Shown: piece by piece, positions 17,647-25,609 of the stretch
Numbering within the stretch: the stretch's first letter is position 1
Layout of the letters: the number at the start of each line of letters is the position of its first letter
Assembly: GCA_900545925.1 (NCBI GenBank)
Contig: URAZ01000006.1
Span: forward strand, 37,416 to 101,415
Source of the DNA: an uncultured Eubacteriales bacterium
Lineage (GTDB): Bacteria; Bacillota; Clostridia; Oscillospirales; Oscillospiraceae
Length of the DNA stretch: 64,000 bases
Direction: 5' to 3'
Translations under genes and position numbers: made by a program
Notes under the pieces: model-generated
Database searches by the model: none
The model's input: the letters and a program-made list of their open reading frames with translations, nothing else
What the model was told of the DNA's origin: nothing

Positions 17647-18530
17647 TGCATGTCCTCCGGGCTCTCGAGCGTCAGCTTGCCAAGCTTTCCGCTTCTATAA
17701 TCGTCCATGAGCGCCTTTGCCATACGTTCCGTATTGACCTCTCCGCCGGAAACGAGATAGCCGCGCTTTTTCCCAGCCAGCTGTAAAAGGTCATACCCGT
17801 CCGCACCCTCCGGCGCTTCAAGCTTATAGCGCTCGGAAAGCGTCTGCGGGTAATACTTTGCCAGCAGTGCGATAAAATGGCAGGCCAGCGTCTCGGTGTC
17901 GATGACGTCCTCCTTGACGGCGCCCGTGTAGGCAAGGCGCATGCCGACCTCCGGGTCTTCAAACTTCGGCCATAAAATGCCCGGCGTGTCCAGAAGCAAA
18001 AGCCCCTGATCGACCGTGATCCACTGTTTGCCTCGCGTGACGCCGGGGCGGTTTTCGGCCTTCGCGCCCTTGCGCCCGGCGATCTGGTTGATGAACGTCG
18101 ATTTTCCCACATTCGGAATGCCGACGACCATGAGTTTCAGGGGCCGTCCCACCTGTCCCTTCTCCGCGTACCGCGCCAGCTTTTCAGCCAGCAGCGTCCG
18201 CACAGCCGGAACAAAGCCGGAAATGCCCTTTTTCGTCTTGCAGTCGGTTTGCAAAACGGCATAGCCCTTCGCCCGGAAGTGCTCTGCCCATTTTTTCGTC
18301 AGCGCCGGGTCTGCCATGTCGATGCGGTTGAGGACGATCATGCGGGGCTTATTGCCGCAAATCGCGTCAATGTCCGGGTTGCGGCTGGCAATCGGGATGC
18401 GCGCGTCGAGAATTTCGCACACGGCATCGACAAGCTTCACATCCTCTTCGATCATCCGGCGCGTCTTGGTCATGTGCCCCGGATACCACTGGATGTTCAT
18501 CGTATGCTGGTTGGTGTCTTCCTGCTTCAT
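17643..18530 (-). CDS. rbgA: ribosome biogenesis GTPase RbgA/YlqF
   Basis: 295 aa circularly permuted GTPase with G4 LNRIDM before G1 GIPNVGKST and G3 DTPG. N-terminal MNIQWYPGHMTKTRRMI is the family signature. Required for late 50S assembly. The first ATG (18530) is preferred since GGAG lies upstream; MNIQW at 18500 lacks one. Overlaps lepB by four bases. Confidence 0.96.
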   Translation of the reverse strand: MKQEDTNQHTMNIQWYPGHMTKTRRMIEEDVKLVDAVCEILDARIPIASRNPDIDAICGNKPRMIVLNRIDMADPALTKKWAEHFRAKGYAVLQTDCKTKKGISGFVPAVRTLLAEKLARYAEKGQVGRPLKLMVVGIPNVGKSTFINQIAGRKGAKAENRPGVTRGKQWITVDQGLLLLDTPGILWPKFEDPEVGMRLAYTGAVKEDVIDTETLACHFIALLAKYYPQTLSERYKLEAPEGADGYDLLQLAGKKRGYLVSGGEVNTERMAKALMDDYRSGKLGKLTLESPEDMQ

Positions 18531-19192
18531 GATACCGCTCCGAATCTGTGCCAGCTGCGCCCGCCGGTCACGGTCCCGTATTCATTCGTCTGCCGTCCCG
18601 GGAAGACCACAAACAGGACCTTTCCCAAAACAGCCTCTTTCTTGACGCAGCCGACGTCGGAGAACCGGCTGTCCTCTGAGTGATTGCGATTATCGCCCAT
18701 AACGAACAGTTCGCCCTCCGGCACCGTGACCGGATAGTCGAGCGCCTTGCCGTATTCGGCGTAACTCAGATAGGTCGGTTCAAACGTATACGGCTCGTCC
18801 AGCGCCTGCCCGTCAACATAGACGACGCCCGCGTTAAAGTCAATATCCACCGTCTGCCCGCCGACTGCGATCACACGCTTGACCAGCAGTTCGTCATTCT
18901 CGGAAAACGGCGGCGTATACAAAACGACGATATCGCCCTGCTTCGCGTCCCGATAGAGAAAATTGCTCTCCAGCACCAGATAGTCCTTGTTGACGAGCGT
19001 GGGGTACATCGAGCTGCCGCTCACGCCGTTCAGACGGAAAAAGAATACGAAGACCAGCGTAATGACTGCCAGCATCCGCACCAGATCGAACAGGCTCAGA
19101 TATGCCTCGTAGCCCTTGGGCTGCGGCTGCTTTTTCGGGGTTTCCTGCGCTTCGGACGGCTCCGCCTGCATGTTCTTGTCTTCCCGCTCCAT
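18527..19192 (-). CDS. lepB: signal peptidase I
   Basis: 221 aa. A charged Gln/Pro-rich N-terminal tail (about 27 residues), one membrane helix (about residues 38-55), then catalytic Ser in GSSMYPTL, catalytic Lys in LLVKRVIAVGG and the GDNRNHSEDSR box. Cleaves exported preproteins. First gene of the seven-gene lepB-to-phosphoesterase run. Start at 19192 follows a GGGGG SD; an ATG 15 bases upstream has none. Confidence 0.95.
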   Translation of the reverse strand: MEREDKNMQAEPSEAQETPKKQPQPKGYEAYLSLFDLVRMLAVITLVFVFFFRLNGVSGSSMYPTLVNKDYLVLESNFLYRDAKQGDIVVLYTPPFSENDELLVKRVIAVGGQTVDIDFNAGVVYVDGQALDEPYTFEPTYLSYAEYGKALDYPVTVPEGELFVMGDNRNHSEDSRFSDVGCVKKEAVLGKVLFVVFPGRQTNEYGTVTGGRSWHRFGAVS

Positions 19193-19280
19193 GATAAAAT
19201 CCCCCATTTCGGAAGAAGCGTAATTTGGAATATAGTATACACGATTTCTTCCAATAAAGAAAGAGGAAATTGACCTTTTC

Positions 19281-19309
19281 TTGCGGCTGGCCGCCGGGTG
19301 TGCTATACT
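19281..19309 (+). promoter_or_regulatory. promoter of the two-component response regulator
   Basis: TTGCGG (19281-19286), 17-base spacer, TATACT (19304-19309), then AGGAGG and ATG at 19338. On the opposite strand a TATACT at about 19236-19241 probably serves lepB. Confidence 0.75.
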
Positions 19310-19337
19310 GAGGAAAAAAAGTTCAGGAGGCGGACGC

Positions 19338-20015
19338 ATGTACCGTATTTTGCTGGTCGAAGACGACCCCGGCATCGCGCAGGCCGTCTGCGCGCATCTG
19401 CGGCAGTGGGAGTTGGACGCGCGGTGCGTGCAGAATTTCCACACCGTCATGGAAGAATTCACAGCCTTTGACCCGCAGCTTGTGCTGCTGGATATCTCGC
19501 TGCCGTTTTTCAACGGCTATCACTGGTGCACGCAGATCCGCGCCGTTTCGCAGGTGCCGGTCGTGTTCCTTTCATCCGCATCGGAGAATATGAACATCGT
19601 CATGGCCATGAACATGGGCGCGGATGATTTTATCGCCAAGCCCTTTGATCTGGACGTGCTGACGGCGAAGGTGCAGGCGCTGCTGCGCCGGACATATGAT
19701 TTTGCGCCCGCAGAGCCTGTTCTGTCGCACCGGGGAGCCGTTTTGCAGCCGGGCGATCAGTCTTTGCTCGTAAACGGTGAAAAGCTGCCGCTCAGCAAGA
19801 ACGAGTATCGCATTTTGTGGACGCTTCTAAAGGAGAAGGGCAAAATCGTCAGCCGCGAGAAGCTGATGGAGGCGCTGTGGCAGACGGACAGCTTTGTCGA
19901 TGAGAACACGCTTTCGGTCAACATGGCGCGCCTGCGCAAAAAGTTGGATGGCGCGGGTCTTGCGGGCTTTATTGCCACGCGCGTCGGCGCGGGCTATTTA
20001 GTAACCGCTGAATAA
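19338..20015 (+). CDS. OmpR-family response regulator
   Basis: 225 aa. Receiver domain with the acidic pair EDD (residues 8-10), phospho-acceptor Asp52 (LLDISLP) and the conserved KPF lysine; winged-helix output domain from about residue 130. Resembles BceR/GraR-type regulators that respond to cell-envelope stress. Its last codons and stop lie in the first 15 bases of a 160-bp palindromic element that separates it from its kinase gene. No BceAB-type ABC exporter is adjacent. Confidence 0.93.
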   Translation: MYRILLVEDDPGIAQAVCAHLRQWELDARCVQNFHTVMEEFTAFDPQLVLLDISLPFFNGYHWCTQIRAVSQVPVVFLSSASENMNIVMAMNMGADDFIAKPFDLDVLTAKVQALLRRTYDFAPAEPVLSHRGAVLQPGDQSLLVNGEKLPLSKNEYRILWTLLKEKGKIVSREKLMEALWQTDSFVDENTLSVNMARLRKKLDGAGLAGFIATRVGAGYLVTAE

Positions 20016-20160
20016 ATCGCCTGCGGTTGTCAGCGGATCTTTTGCCCTAACTGTGCAGTTTGAAAAGCTTGAAATACACCAAGTATTCCTGCGCTTTTCA
20101 AACTTTCATTTGTGGCAAAATCTCTCGCTGACAACTCTTGTCGATTGAATCAGCGGTTAC
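20001..20160 (+). repeat. GTAACCG palindromic element, long copy 1
   Basis: 160 bp bounded by an 11-base inverted repeat (GTAACCGCTGA at 20001-20011, complement at 20150-20160). Most of it folds into one long hairpin: inner stems of 10 bp (20026-20035 with 20126-20135), 7 bp (20040-20046 with 20114-20120) and 12 bp (20057-20068 with 20093-20104). About 90% identical by eye to the inverted copy at 24913-25071. Sits between a response regulator and its kinase. Confidence 0.85.
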
Positions 20161-20175
20161 CTTGGTGGAGTAGGT

Positions 20176-21159
20176 ATGCGGTTATTTTTACAGTATCTGC
20201 GCGGAAAAACGGGGAAGATCGTCGCGTTTTTCCTGTTCGCGGTCATTTTTATCGTCTCGTTTGCGCTGTACCACCTGCCGCTGGCTGCGGTGTGGTATCC
20301 GTCTGCGCTGTGTGTCATTCTGGGGCTTGCGGTTCTGCTGCTGGATTTCCGGCGGGTCAAAGCGCGGCATGAGACGCTGCGGCTGATCCTTTGCCAGCTG
20401 CCCACGCTTCCCGAGACGCTCCCGGCTGCGCATTCCATCCCAGAGGAGGCTTACCGCGCGCTGGTGCAGGCGCTGTGTGCGCAGCAGCAGGCGCTCGAAA
20501 CGCGCATGAATGCGCAGTATCAGGACATGCTTGACTATTACACGCTCTGGGCGCACCAGATCAAAACACCCATCGCCTCCATGCGGCTGCAGCTTCAGCA
20601 GGAGGATACGCCGCAGGCAAGGCAGCTTTTGCAGGAACTTTCCCGCGCCGAGCAGTATGTCGAAATGGTTATGGTCTATCTGCGGCTGAACGGCGGCAGC
20701 GATCTTGTCCTGCGCGAATGTGAACTCGATACGATTGTCCGCCGCGCCGTGCGCCGGTTCGCGGGTGAGTTCATCGGGAGAAAATTGAAGCTGTGCTATG
20801 AGCCGCTGAACGCATCGTGCGTGACGGACGAAAAATGGCTGCTGTTCGTGGTGGAGCAGGTTTTATCCAACGCGCTCAAGTATACGCGCACAGGCAGCAT
20901 CACCATCGAACTTGAAGCGCCCAAAACGCTTGTCATCCGCGACACCGGCATCGGCGTCGCGCCGGAGGACCTGCCGCGCATCTTTGAAAAGGGCTACACC
21001 GGGTACAACGGCCGCGGCGACCAGAAGGCCAGCGGCCTCGGCCTCTATCTCTGCCGGACGATCTGCAAACGCCTCGGCCACACCATCACCGCATCTTCCG
21101 TTCCCGACCACGGCACAGCCATCCGCATCGCGCTGGAGCAGCGGCAGATACGGGAGTAA
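20176..21159 (+). CDS. intramembrane-sensing (BceS-like) histidine kinase
   Basis: 327 aa. Two closely spaced membrane helices (about residues 14-35 and 40-57) with almost no extracellular loop, phospho-acceptor His127 in WAHQIKTPIAS, then an HATPase domain with NALKYT, DTGIGV and GLGLYLC. This layout is typical of BceS/GraS kinases that sense antimicrobial-peptide flux through a partner transporter. No partner transporter is nearby, so the input is unknown. Confidence 0.92.
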   Translation: MRLFLQYLRGKTGKIVAFFLFAVIFIVSFALYHLPLAAVWYPSALCVILGLAVLLLDFRRVKARHETLRLILCQLPTLPETLPAAHSIPEEAYRALVQALCAQQQALETRMNAQYQDMLDYYTLWAHQIKTPIASMRLQLQQEDTPQARQLLQELSRAEQYVEMVMVYLRLNGGSDLVLRECELDTIVRRAVRRFAGEFIGRKLKLCYEPLNASCVTDEKWLLFVVEQVLSNALKYTRTGSITIELEAPKTLVIRDTGIGVAPEDLPRIFEKGYTGYNGRGDQKASGLGLYLCRTICKRLGHTITASSVPDHGTAIRIALEQRQIRE

Positions 21160-21172
21160 TCATAAACAAACC

Positions 21173-21207
21173 GCCGCCCCCTGCCGCACGCTGCGGCAGG
21201 GGGCGGC
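21173..21207. terminator. bidirectional terminator between kinase and anti-sigma genes
   Basis: Perfect 16-base GC-rich stem with a 3-base loop; on minus it is followed by GGTTTGTTT. Separates convergent genes. Confidence 0.88.
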
Positions 21208-21212
21208 GTCTA

Positions 21213-22361
21213 TTATGGCGAAACCGGATAGGTGACACCGCACACGGTAATGGACGCAAGCTCGTCCAGATCAATCAGCTGGGAGAACAGCCAGGTATCC
21301 TTTTGCCGGTTCTCCTCCGGCATCCCAGCGCCGGAAAAACTCATGGAGCCGTAGGTTCCGTAGGCGCTGTCTGTGTAGCCGTTTTCCGCACTGGCAAGGT
21401 CGAAGCTAGTTCCGTCCTTCAGCGTGATGGAAACAGCGTTGTTGGTTTTCGGACTGCTCCAGTTGCTTCCGTAGCGGCCGTCGAGCCGGAAGGAGATCGG
21501 TGTGATCGTTGCGGTCTGCCAGCAGCAGTACTGATCCTCGTAGGCCGATTCGTCCAGCTCGATCACCAGTTCCTGTTCCATCCGGTCTGGCACCGCAAGT
21601 TCAAACAGATCAACGGTCTTGTCCTGATACCACGCCTGAAACAGCAGCTGGTCGCCCGGTTCAATTTCACCGCCGTTGTTCGTCAGAACCATATATGCCG
21701 TGCGTCCTTCCACCTGAATGATGTGCATCCCCATGCCGCCGAGTTTCCATTCCAGACTGTGATCTCCGCGGAAGTCAATGTTGTTGCGCACATGCACCTG
21801 CAGCATCCGAGCCATCTCCTTCTCGTTGTCACTGGCTTCCGGCAGCGCGGCAAGCGTCTCCGCTGCCTTGTCTGTCCGCGCGTCGATACGCATGACCGCA
21901 AGCACAGAATCCTTTGAGACGAGCATGGATTGGAGCGTAAACACGAAATTCTCCGTCGTGGCCGATACGCCCGTATCCGCCAAATCGGCAGTGTCGGGCA
22001 CCTGCATCGTGCCCTCGGCGATCATGGCCTGCTCTTCCTCGGTATGCGTCGGCTGTGTGATATCCGTAGTCGTAGTTTCGTCGTAGCTGGTGACATGATC
22101 CTTGACCAGCGCGGCCTTTTCGCCGAACAGCCGGTCGAACCAGCCGAAGGAGTGCGCCGCGAACGCGCTGCCGCACAAAAGCGCCGCGATTGCCGCCGCA
22201 ATCAGCACCGTCCGGACAGGCCGGGCGGGCTTCTGTTTCGTTTCCTTGATTTTCCCCATCGTTTTGTTCAAAATTCGCGCACACTCACCATCCTGCATCG
22301 GGGGCAGCGGAATCTCCTGCTCCGGCGCATAGCGCATAAGTTCATCCCACGTCGTCTTCAC
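21213..22361 (-). CDS. membrane anti-sigma factor (DUF4179-like)
   Basis: 382 aa. A short N-terminal cytoplasmic segment (about 45 residues), one membrane helix (about residues 47-67, VLIAAAIAALLCGSAFAAH) and a large extracytoplasmic part. It overlaps the end of the ECF sigma gene by 20 bases, the classic sigma/anti-sigma layout. The N-terminus is too short for a zinc anti-sigma domain with a clear HxxxCxxC, so sigma binding by this segment is inferred. The signal sensed is unknown. Confidence 0.75.
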   Translation of the reverse strand: MKTTWDELMRYAPEQEIPLPPMQDGECARILNKTMGKIKETKQKPARPVRTVLIAAAIAALLCGSAFAAHSFGWFDRLFGEKAALVKDHVTSYDETTTTDITQPTHTEEEQAMIAEGTMQVPDTADLADTGVSATTENFVFTLQSMLVSKDSVLAVMRIDARTDKAAETLAALPEASDNEKEMARMLQVHVRNNIDFRGDHSLEWKLGGMGMHIIQVEGRTAYMVLTNNGGEIEPGDQLLFQAWYQDKTVDLFELAVPDRMEQELVIELDESAYEDQYCCWQTATITPISFRLDGRYGSNWSSPKTNNAVSITLKDGTSFDLASAENGYTDSAYGTYGSMSFSGAGMPEENRQKDTWLFSQLIDLDELASITVCGVTYPVSP

Positions 22362-22896
22362 AAAACAGACCTCCTTTTTCCAAAGCCTCGCGCAGCGTCC
22401 GCCGTCCGCGCATCAGACGCGAACGCACAGTCGATGCGTTCAAATGTAAGTCCTCCGCGATCTGCGCGGCTGTCTGCGACAGATCATAAAACCGGTAAAA
22501 GATCTCCCGGTCCTCATCCGGCAGGGTACGCATGGCCTGTGCGATGGCCGCGCAGCGCTCCTTTTCCATCATCTGCTCCCAAAGCCGGTCGAGCGTGATA
22601 AGCGTATCGTCCTCCAGCGGAAGATAGACGTTCTGCCTGCGCATGGCCTCCGCCGTCCGGTTCCGCGCCACCGCGCCAAGCCATGGCCGCAGCTGCCCGC
22701 GTTCGATGCGCGCCGCGCCGTTCCAGAGCGCGAAAAACACGTCTGAGGCAATTTCCTCGTGGTCCTCCGGCGTCAGAACGCCGCGGCTGCGGTTGCGGAT
22801 GATGGCCAGAACGTATGCGCCGTACTGCGCGACCGCCTGCTCCAGCGCACCCGTGCGCTGCTTTTGCAGCTGCCGCAGCAGCTCCTTTTCGTCCAA
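22342..22896 (-). CDS. ECF-type RNA polymerase sigma factor
   Basis: 184 aa with sigma region 2 (HEEIASDVFFALWNG, RPWLGAVARNRTAE) and region 4 (TLPDEDREIFYRFYDLSQTAAQIAEDL). The start is a TTG (22894-22896) eight bases after AAGGAGG; an overlapping ATG is in another frame. Cotranscribed with the anti-sigma gene that overlaps its 3' end. Regulon unknown. Confidence 0.9.
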   Translation of the reverse strand: MDEKELLRQLQKQRTGALEQAVAQYGAYVLAIIRNRSRGVLTPEDHEEIASDVFFALWNGAARIERGQLRPWLGAVARNRTAEAMRRQNVYLPLEDDTLITLDRLWEQMMEKERCAAIAQAMRTLPDEDREIFYRFYDLSQTAAQIAEDLHLNASTVRSRLMRGRRTLREALEKGGLFCEDDVG

Positions 22897-23005
22897 GCCG
22901 CATTCCTCCTTTGCGTTGTGTTCAACATGCTGACGTCTATCATGTCGGGTGTTTGGCCGATTTTGTTGCAGCCGCGCGGAAATTTTCCCTGTTTCCCCAG
23001 AGTTC

Positions 23006-23034
23006 TTGCTTTTTCTGCCTGCGGCTGGTATGAT
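23006..23034 (+). promoter_or_regulatory. promoter immediately preceding a start codon (likely leaderless mRNA)
   Basis: TTGCTT (23006-23011), 17-base spacer, TATGAT (23029-23034). The ATG of the next gene is at 23041, where transcription would begin, and no SD is visible. Confidence 0.6.
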
Positions 23035-23040
23035 AAAGCT

Positions 23041-24456
23041 ATGAAGAAAAGAGTTGCTTACTATGTCAGCCGGAAGAACCCGCTTATCTGGCTGGCTGCG
23101 CTGGTCATGCTGGCCTCGGCAGCGCTTCGCATCGCAAATGTCTGCGGGAAAGGCGCAGACGCAAAGACGGTGTGGTTTTTAGTCGTGCTGCCGGTCGTGG
23201 GCTGTGTGTTCTATGTGCTGAATATCCTGTGCAATGGCAGCGACCGGTTCTATCGCTCCTCCGTGCCCGTCATTCTGCTTGCGATCTATTACGGCATCAA
23301 GATCACGCTCGTCTCACCGTATCTGTGGCTGACGTTCATGTTCTGGATCGCTTATCTCGCCATCGCCGCGTTTTACGCCGTGACCGTCTCCGGCCACATC
23401 AAAAGCACGATCCCGCTGCTTCTGCTGCTGCTCGCCGCACTCGGCATTCTGGTCGGCATGCACGAAAAGGAATTCACGCAGGAGAACTGGCCCCAGCTGC
23501 GGCAGATTCTGCCTGATATGCTGTTCCTGCTTGCCGGGATTCTGACGCTGCTCGGCGCGAAGGTCTATCTCGATGGCGCGTACCACCCCACCTGGGGCGA
23601 CCGTCCCGACGGCCGCAAGCTGCGCACGCTTGACCCGATGGCGGTCGTAGCCAATTATATCATGCCGACGCGCGGCGGGTCGTCCAATTTTATCCGCGAG
23701 TCCGTTGAAATCTCCGCCATGGAGCGCTACATCCGCGAAAAGCGCAAGCAAGGTTATACGAATCTCGGCGTGACGCATGTATTTCTCGCCGCCTATGTCC
23801 AGTGCGTGGCGAAATACCCGGCGCTCAACCGCTTCCTGTCCGGACAGCAGGTCTATTCGCGCGACGACGACATTCAGTTCTGCATGGTCGTCAAGACCTC
23901 GATGGACACCTCCGCGCCGGAGTCGATCACAAAGCTTCATCTGAAGCCGACTGACACCATCGATGATATTTACGAAAAACTCAACAAGGGCATCGCTTCC
24001 ATTCAGGGGCAGGCCATCGGCGGCAGTGACTTTGACAAGACTGCAAAATTCCTGTCCTTTATTCCCGGCGTGCTGTTCAAATTCGTAGTCTGGCTGCTCA
24101 AAACCATCGATTACTTCGGATTCCTGCCAAAGTTCCTGCTGGAGGTCAGTCCGTTCCACGCCTCGATCTTCTTTACCTCCATGGGTTCGCTCGGCATTCC
24201 GCCGATTGTGCACCATCTGTACGACTTCGGCAACATGCCCGTCTTCGTGGCCTTCGGCTGCAAGTATCACAAGAACGAAGTGCTCGACGACGGCACCGTC
24301 GTGCGCCGGAAGTACATCGACTATACTGTCAACACCGACGAGCGCATCTGCGACGGCTTCTACTACGCCACCACGCTCAAGCACCTCAAGCGCCTGCTGT
24401 CCCACCCCGAACAGCTTGACAAGCCCGCCCCCGTTGTCAACCACGACATTGAGTGA
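23041..24456 (+). CDS. membrane protein with E2/CAT-like acyltransferase domain lacking the catalytic His
   Basis: 471 aa. Residues 1-190 contain about six hydrophobic helices; from about residue 210 the protein resembles the catalytic domain of 2-oxoacid dehydrogenase E2 and chloramphenicol acetyltransferase (SAMERYIREKR, HVFLAAYVQCVAKYPALNR, FFTSMGSLGIPP). The C-terminal HxxxDG active-site motif reads DERICDG, so the normal catalytic His is Glu while Asp and Gly remain. This suggests either a non-acyltransferase role or unusual chemistry at the membrane. No lipoyl domain. Followed by a GC hairpin at about 24469-24501. Confidence 0.75.
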   Translation: MKKRVAYYVSRKNPLIWLAALVMLASAALRIANVCGKGADAKTVWFLVVLPVVGCVFYVLNILCNGSDRFYRSSVPVILLAIYYGIKITLVSPYLWLTFMFWIAYLAIAAFYAVTVSGHIKSTIPLLLLLLAALGILVGMHEKEFTQENWPQLRQILPDMLFLLAGILTLLGAKVYLDGAYHPTWGDRPDGRKLRTLDPMAVVANYIMPTRGGSSNFIRESVEISAMERYIREKRKQGYTNLGVTHVFLAAYVQCVAKYPALNRFLSGQQVYSRDDDIQFCMVVKTSMDTSAPESITKLHLKPTDTIDDIYEKLNKGIASIQGQAIGGSDFDKTAKFLSFIPGVLFKFVVWLLKTIDYFGFLPKFLLEVSPFHASIFFTSMGSLGIPPIVHHLYDFGNMPVFVAFGCKYHKNEVLDDGTVVRRKYIDYTVNTDERICDGFYYATTLKHLKRLLSHPEQLDKPAPVVNHDIE

Positions 24457-24468
24457 TTGATATGCAGG

Positions 24469-24501
24469 ACCCGCCCCGAGCAGCTGCTCAGAGCGGGTCC
24501 A
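24469..24501 (+). terminator. hairpin after the E2-like gene
   Basis: GGACCCGC and GCGGGTCC arms enclosing a second short palindrome (GAGCAGCTGCTC); no strong T-run follows, so termination is uncertain. Confidence 0.5.
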
Positions 24502-24650
24502 TCTGTCAGAAAGCATGAAACGCATCTTGAAATAAATCCGGTATGGCGCTGCCCCGGCGCTTGATGGTTTCTGCCTTCCCCACAAAATCATTGGCGCATG
24601 GTTCGCCGGGAATGCCGGCGGCCTGTTGTAGAAAACCATCATTTTTAACG

Positions 24651-24685
24651 TACAAAACGCCCCGAAGCAGCTGCTTCGAGGCGTT
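24651..24685 (-). terminator. terminator of the 53-aa membrane protein gene
   Basis: On minus: AACGCC...GGCGTT stem with an inner CGAAGCAGCTGCTTCG palindrome, followed by TTGT. Confidence 0.75.
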
Positions 24686-24688
24686 CGT

Positions 24689-24850
24689 TCAATCTGCGTA
24701 ATCCTTCATTTCCTCGCGGCGTGCGCGGCAGGCGGCAAGCTTTTTGACGCCTGCGCAAATCTCGTCGAGGAAGCCGATGACGACAAGCACGGTGCCGATC
24801 ACGGCCATGACCGCGCCCGCGATCTTCAGGATGCTTTTAATGGACTTCAT
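24689..24850 (-). CDS. small single-span membrane protein, 53 aa
   Basis: MKSIKSILKIAGAVMAVIGT start with AGGAGG ten bases upstream. One hydrophobic helix (about residues 8-27), then a basic, Cys-containing cytoplasmic tail rich in Arg and Lys. Family not recognised. It resembles short YtxH-like or DUF-type membrane peptides found in Clostridia. Upstream DNA is the palindromic element at 24913-25071, whose translation must not be counted as part of this gene. Confidence 0.7.
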   Translation of the reverse strand: MKSIKSILKIAGAVMAVIGTVLVVIGFLDEICAGVKKLAACRARREEMKDYAD

Positions 24851-24912
24851 ACCAGTGCCCTCCTGTTTTTTCTTTAGTATAAGCCTGTTTTTTCGATTTT
24901 GCAAGGGGTTTA

Positions 24913-25071
24913 GTAACCGATGATTTAATCGACAAGAGTTACCAGCGAGAGATTTTGCCGCAGATGAAAGTTTGAAAGCGCAGGAATACTTTGTGTATTT
25001 CAAGCTTTTCAAACTGCACAGCTGCGGTAAAAGATCCGCTGGTAACCGCAGGCGATTGGATCATCGGTTAC
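24913..25071 (-). repeat. GTAACCG palindromic element, long copy 2 (inverted)
   Basis: 159 bp with an 11-base inverted repeat GTAACCGATGA (24913-24923) and its complement (25061-25071). Relative to copy 1 at 20001-20160, one pair in the terminal arms (C:G to A:T) and two adjacent pairs in the 10-bp inner stem changed on both sides. Its right end supplies the last codons and stop of the nitroreductase gene. Confidence 0.85.
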
Positions 25072-25594
25072 TATCAACGCGGACGATGAAATCGGCCTTT
25101 CTAGGCTTTGCGGGGGCAGGCTCCTGCGCGGCGTAGCCGAGGATGCAGTGGCCGATGCCGGCGTAATTTTCGCTCACGCCCCATTTTTTCATCAGCGCCT
25201 TGCCCTCCGCGCTTTCAAACTCCTGCCGGGCCCGGTGGATCCAGCAGCTGCCAAGGCCGAGACTGTGCGCGGCAGCCATCATATTGCCGATGACAAGACT
25301 GCCGTCCTCGACCCAGGTGTTGACGTTCGTGTCCGCGAACACGACACATACGACCGGCGCGCCGTAGAACGGGTGCGCGTCCGGGTTTCCAAGAATCGTG
25401 GCGTTCATCTTTTCCAGCTGCGCGATATCATCCGGATTTTGCAGCACGACGATCTTCCCGGCCTGACGGCCCATGCCGCAGGCAGCATACGTTCCGGCCT
25501 CCAGAACGGCCTCCAGCTTTTCCTCCTCGACCGGCTGCGAAAGATACTTCTTGACGCTTCTGCGGGTCAGCAGGCAGTGCAATACTTCGTTCAT
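25061..25594 (-). CDS. nitroreductase-family FMN oxidoreductase
   Basis: 177 aa. N-terminal TRRSVKKYLSQPVEEEKLE with the FMN-phosphate RRSVK motif, YAACGMGRQ and the C-terminal GLGSCWIHRAR and GIGHCILGYA. FMN-dependent NAD(P)H oxidoreductase with unknown physiological acceptor. GGAGGGA upstream. The last residues SNR and the TGA come from the terminal repeat of a palindromic element, so the C-terminus was probably altered by its arrival. Confidence 0.9.
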   Translation of the reverse strand: MNEVLHCLLTRRSVKKYLSQPVEEEKLEAVLEAGTYAACGMGRQAGKIVVLQNPDDIAQLEKMNATILGNPDAHPFYGAPVVCVVFADTNVNTWVEDGSLVIGNMMAAAHSLGLGSCWIHRARQEFESAEGKALMKKWGVSENYAGIGHCILGYAAQEPAPAKPRKADFIVRVDSNR

Positions 25595-25609
25595 GACGGT
25601 CCCTCCGTT

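Noticed and set aside
20112..20372. Short reading frames inside the GTAACCG element and its flank
   Set aside because: The same peptide (KSLA-NSCRLN) appears from both copies because it is repeat sequence; no SD and no protein features.
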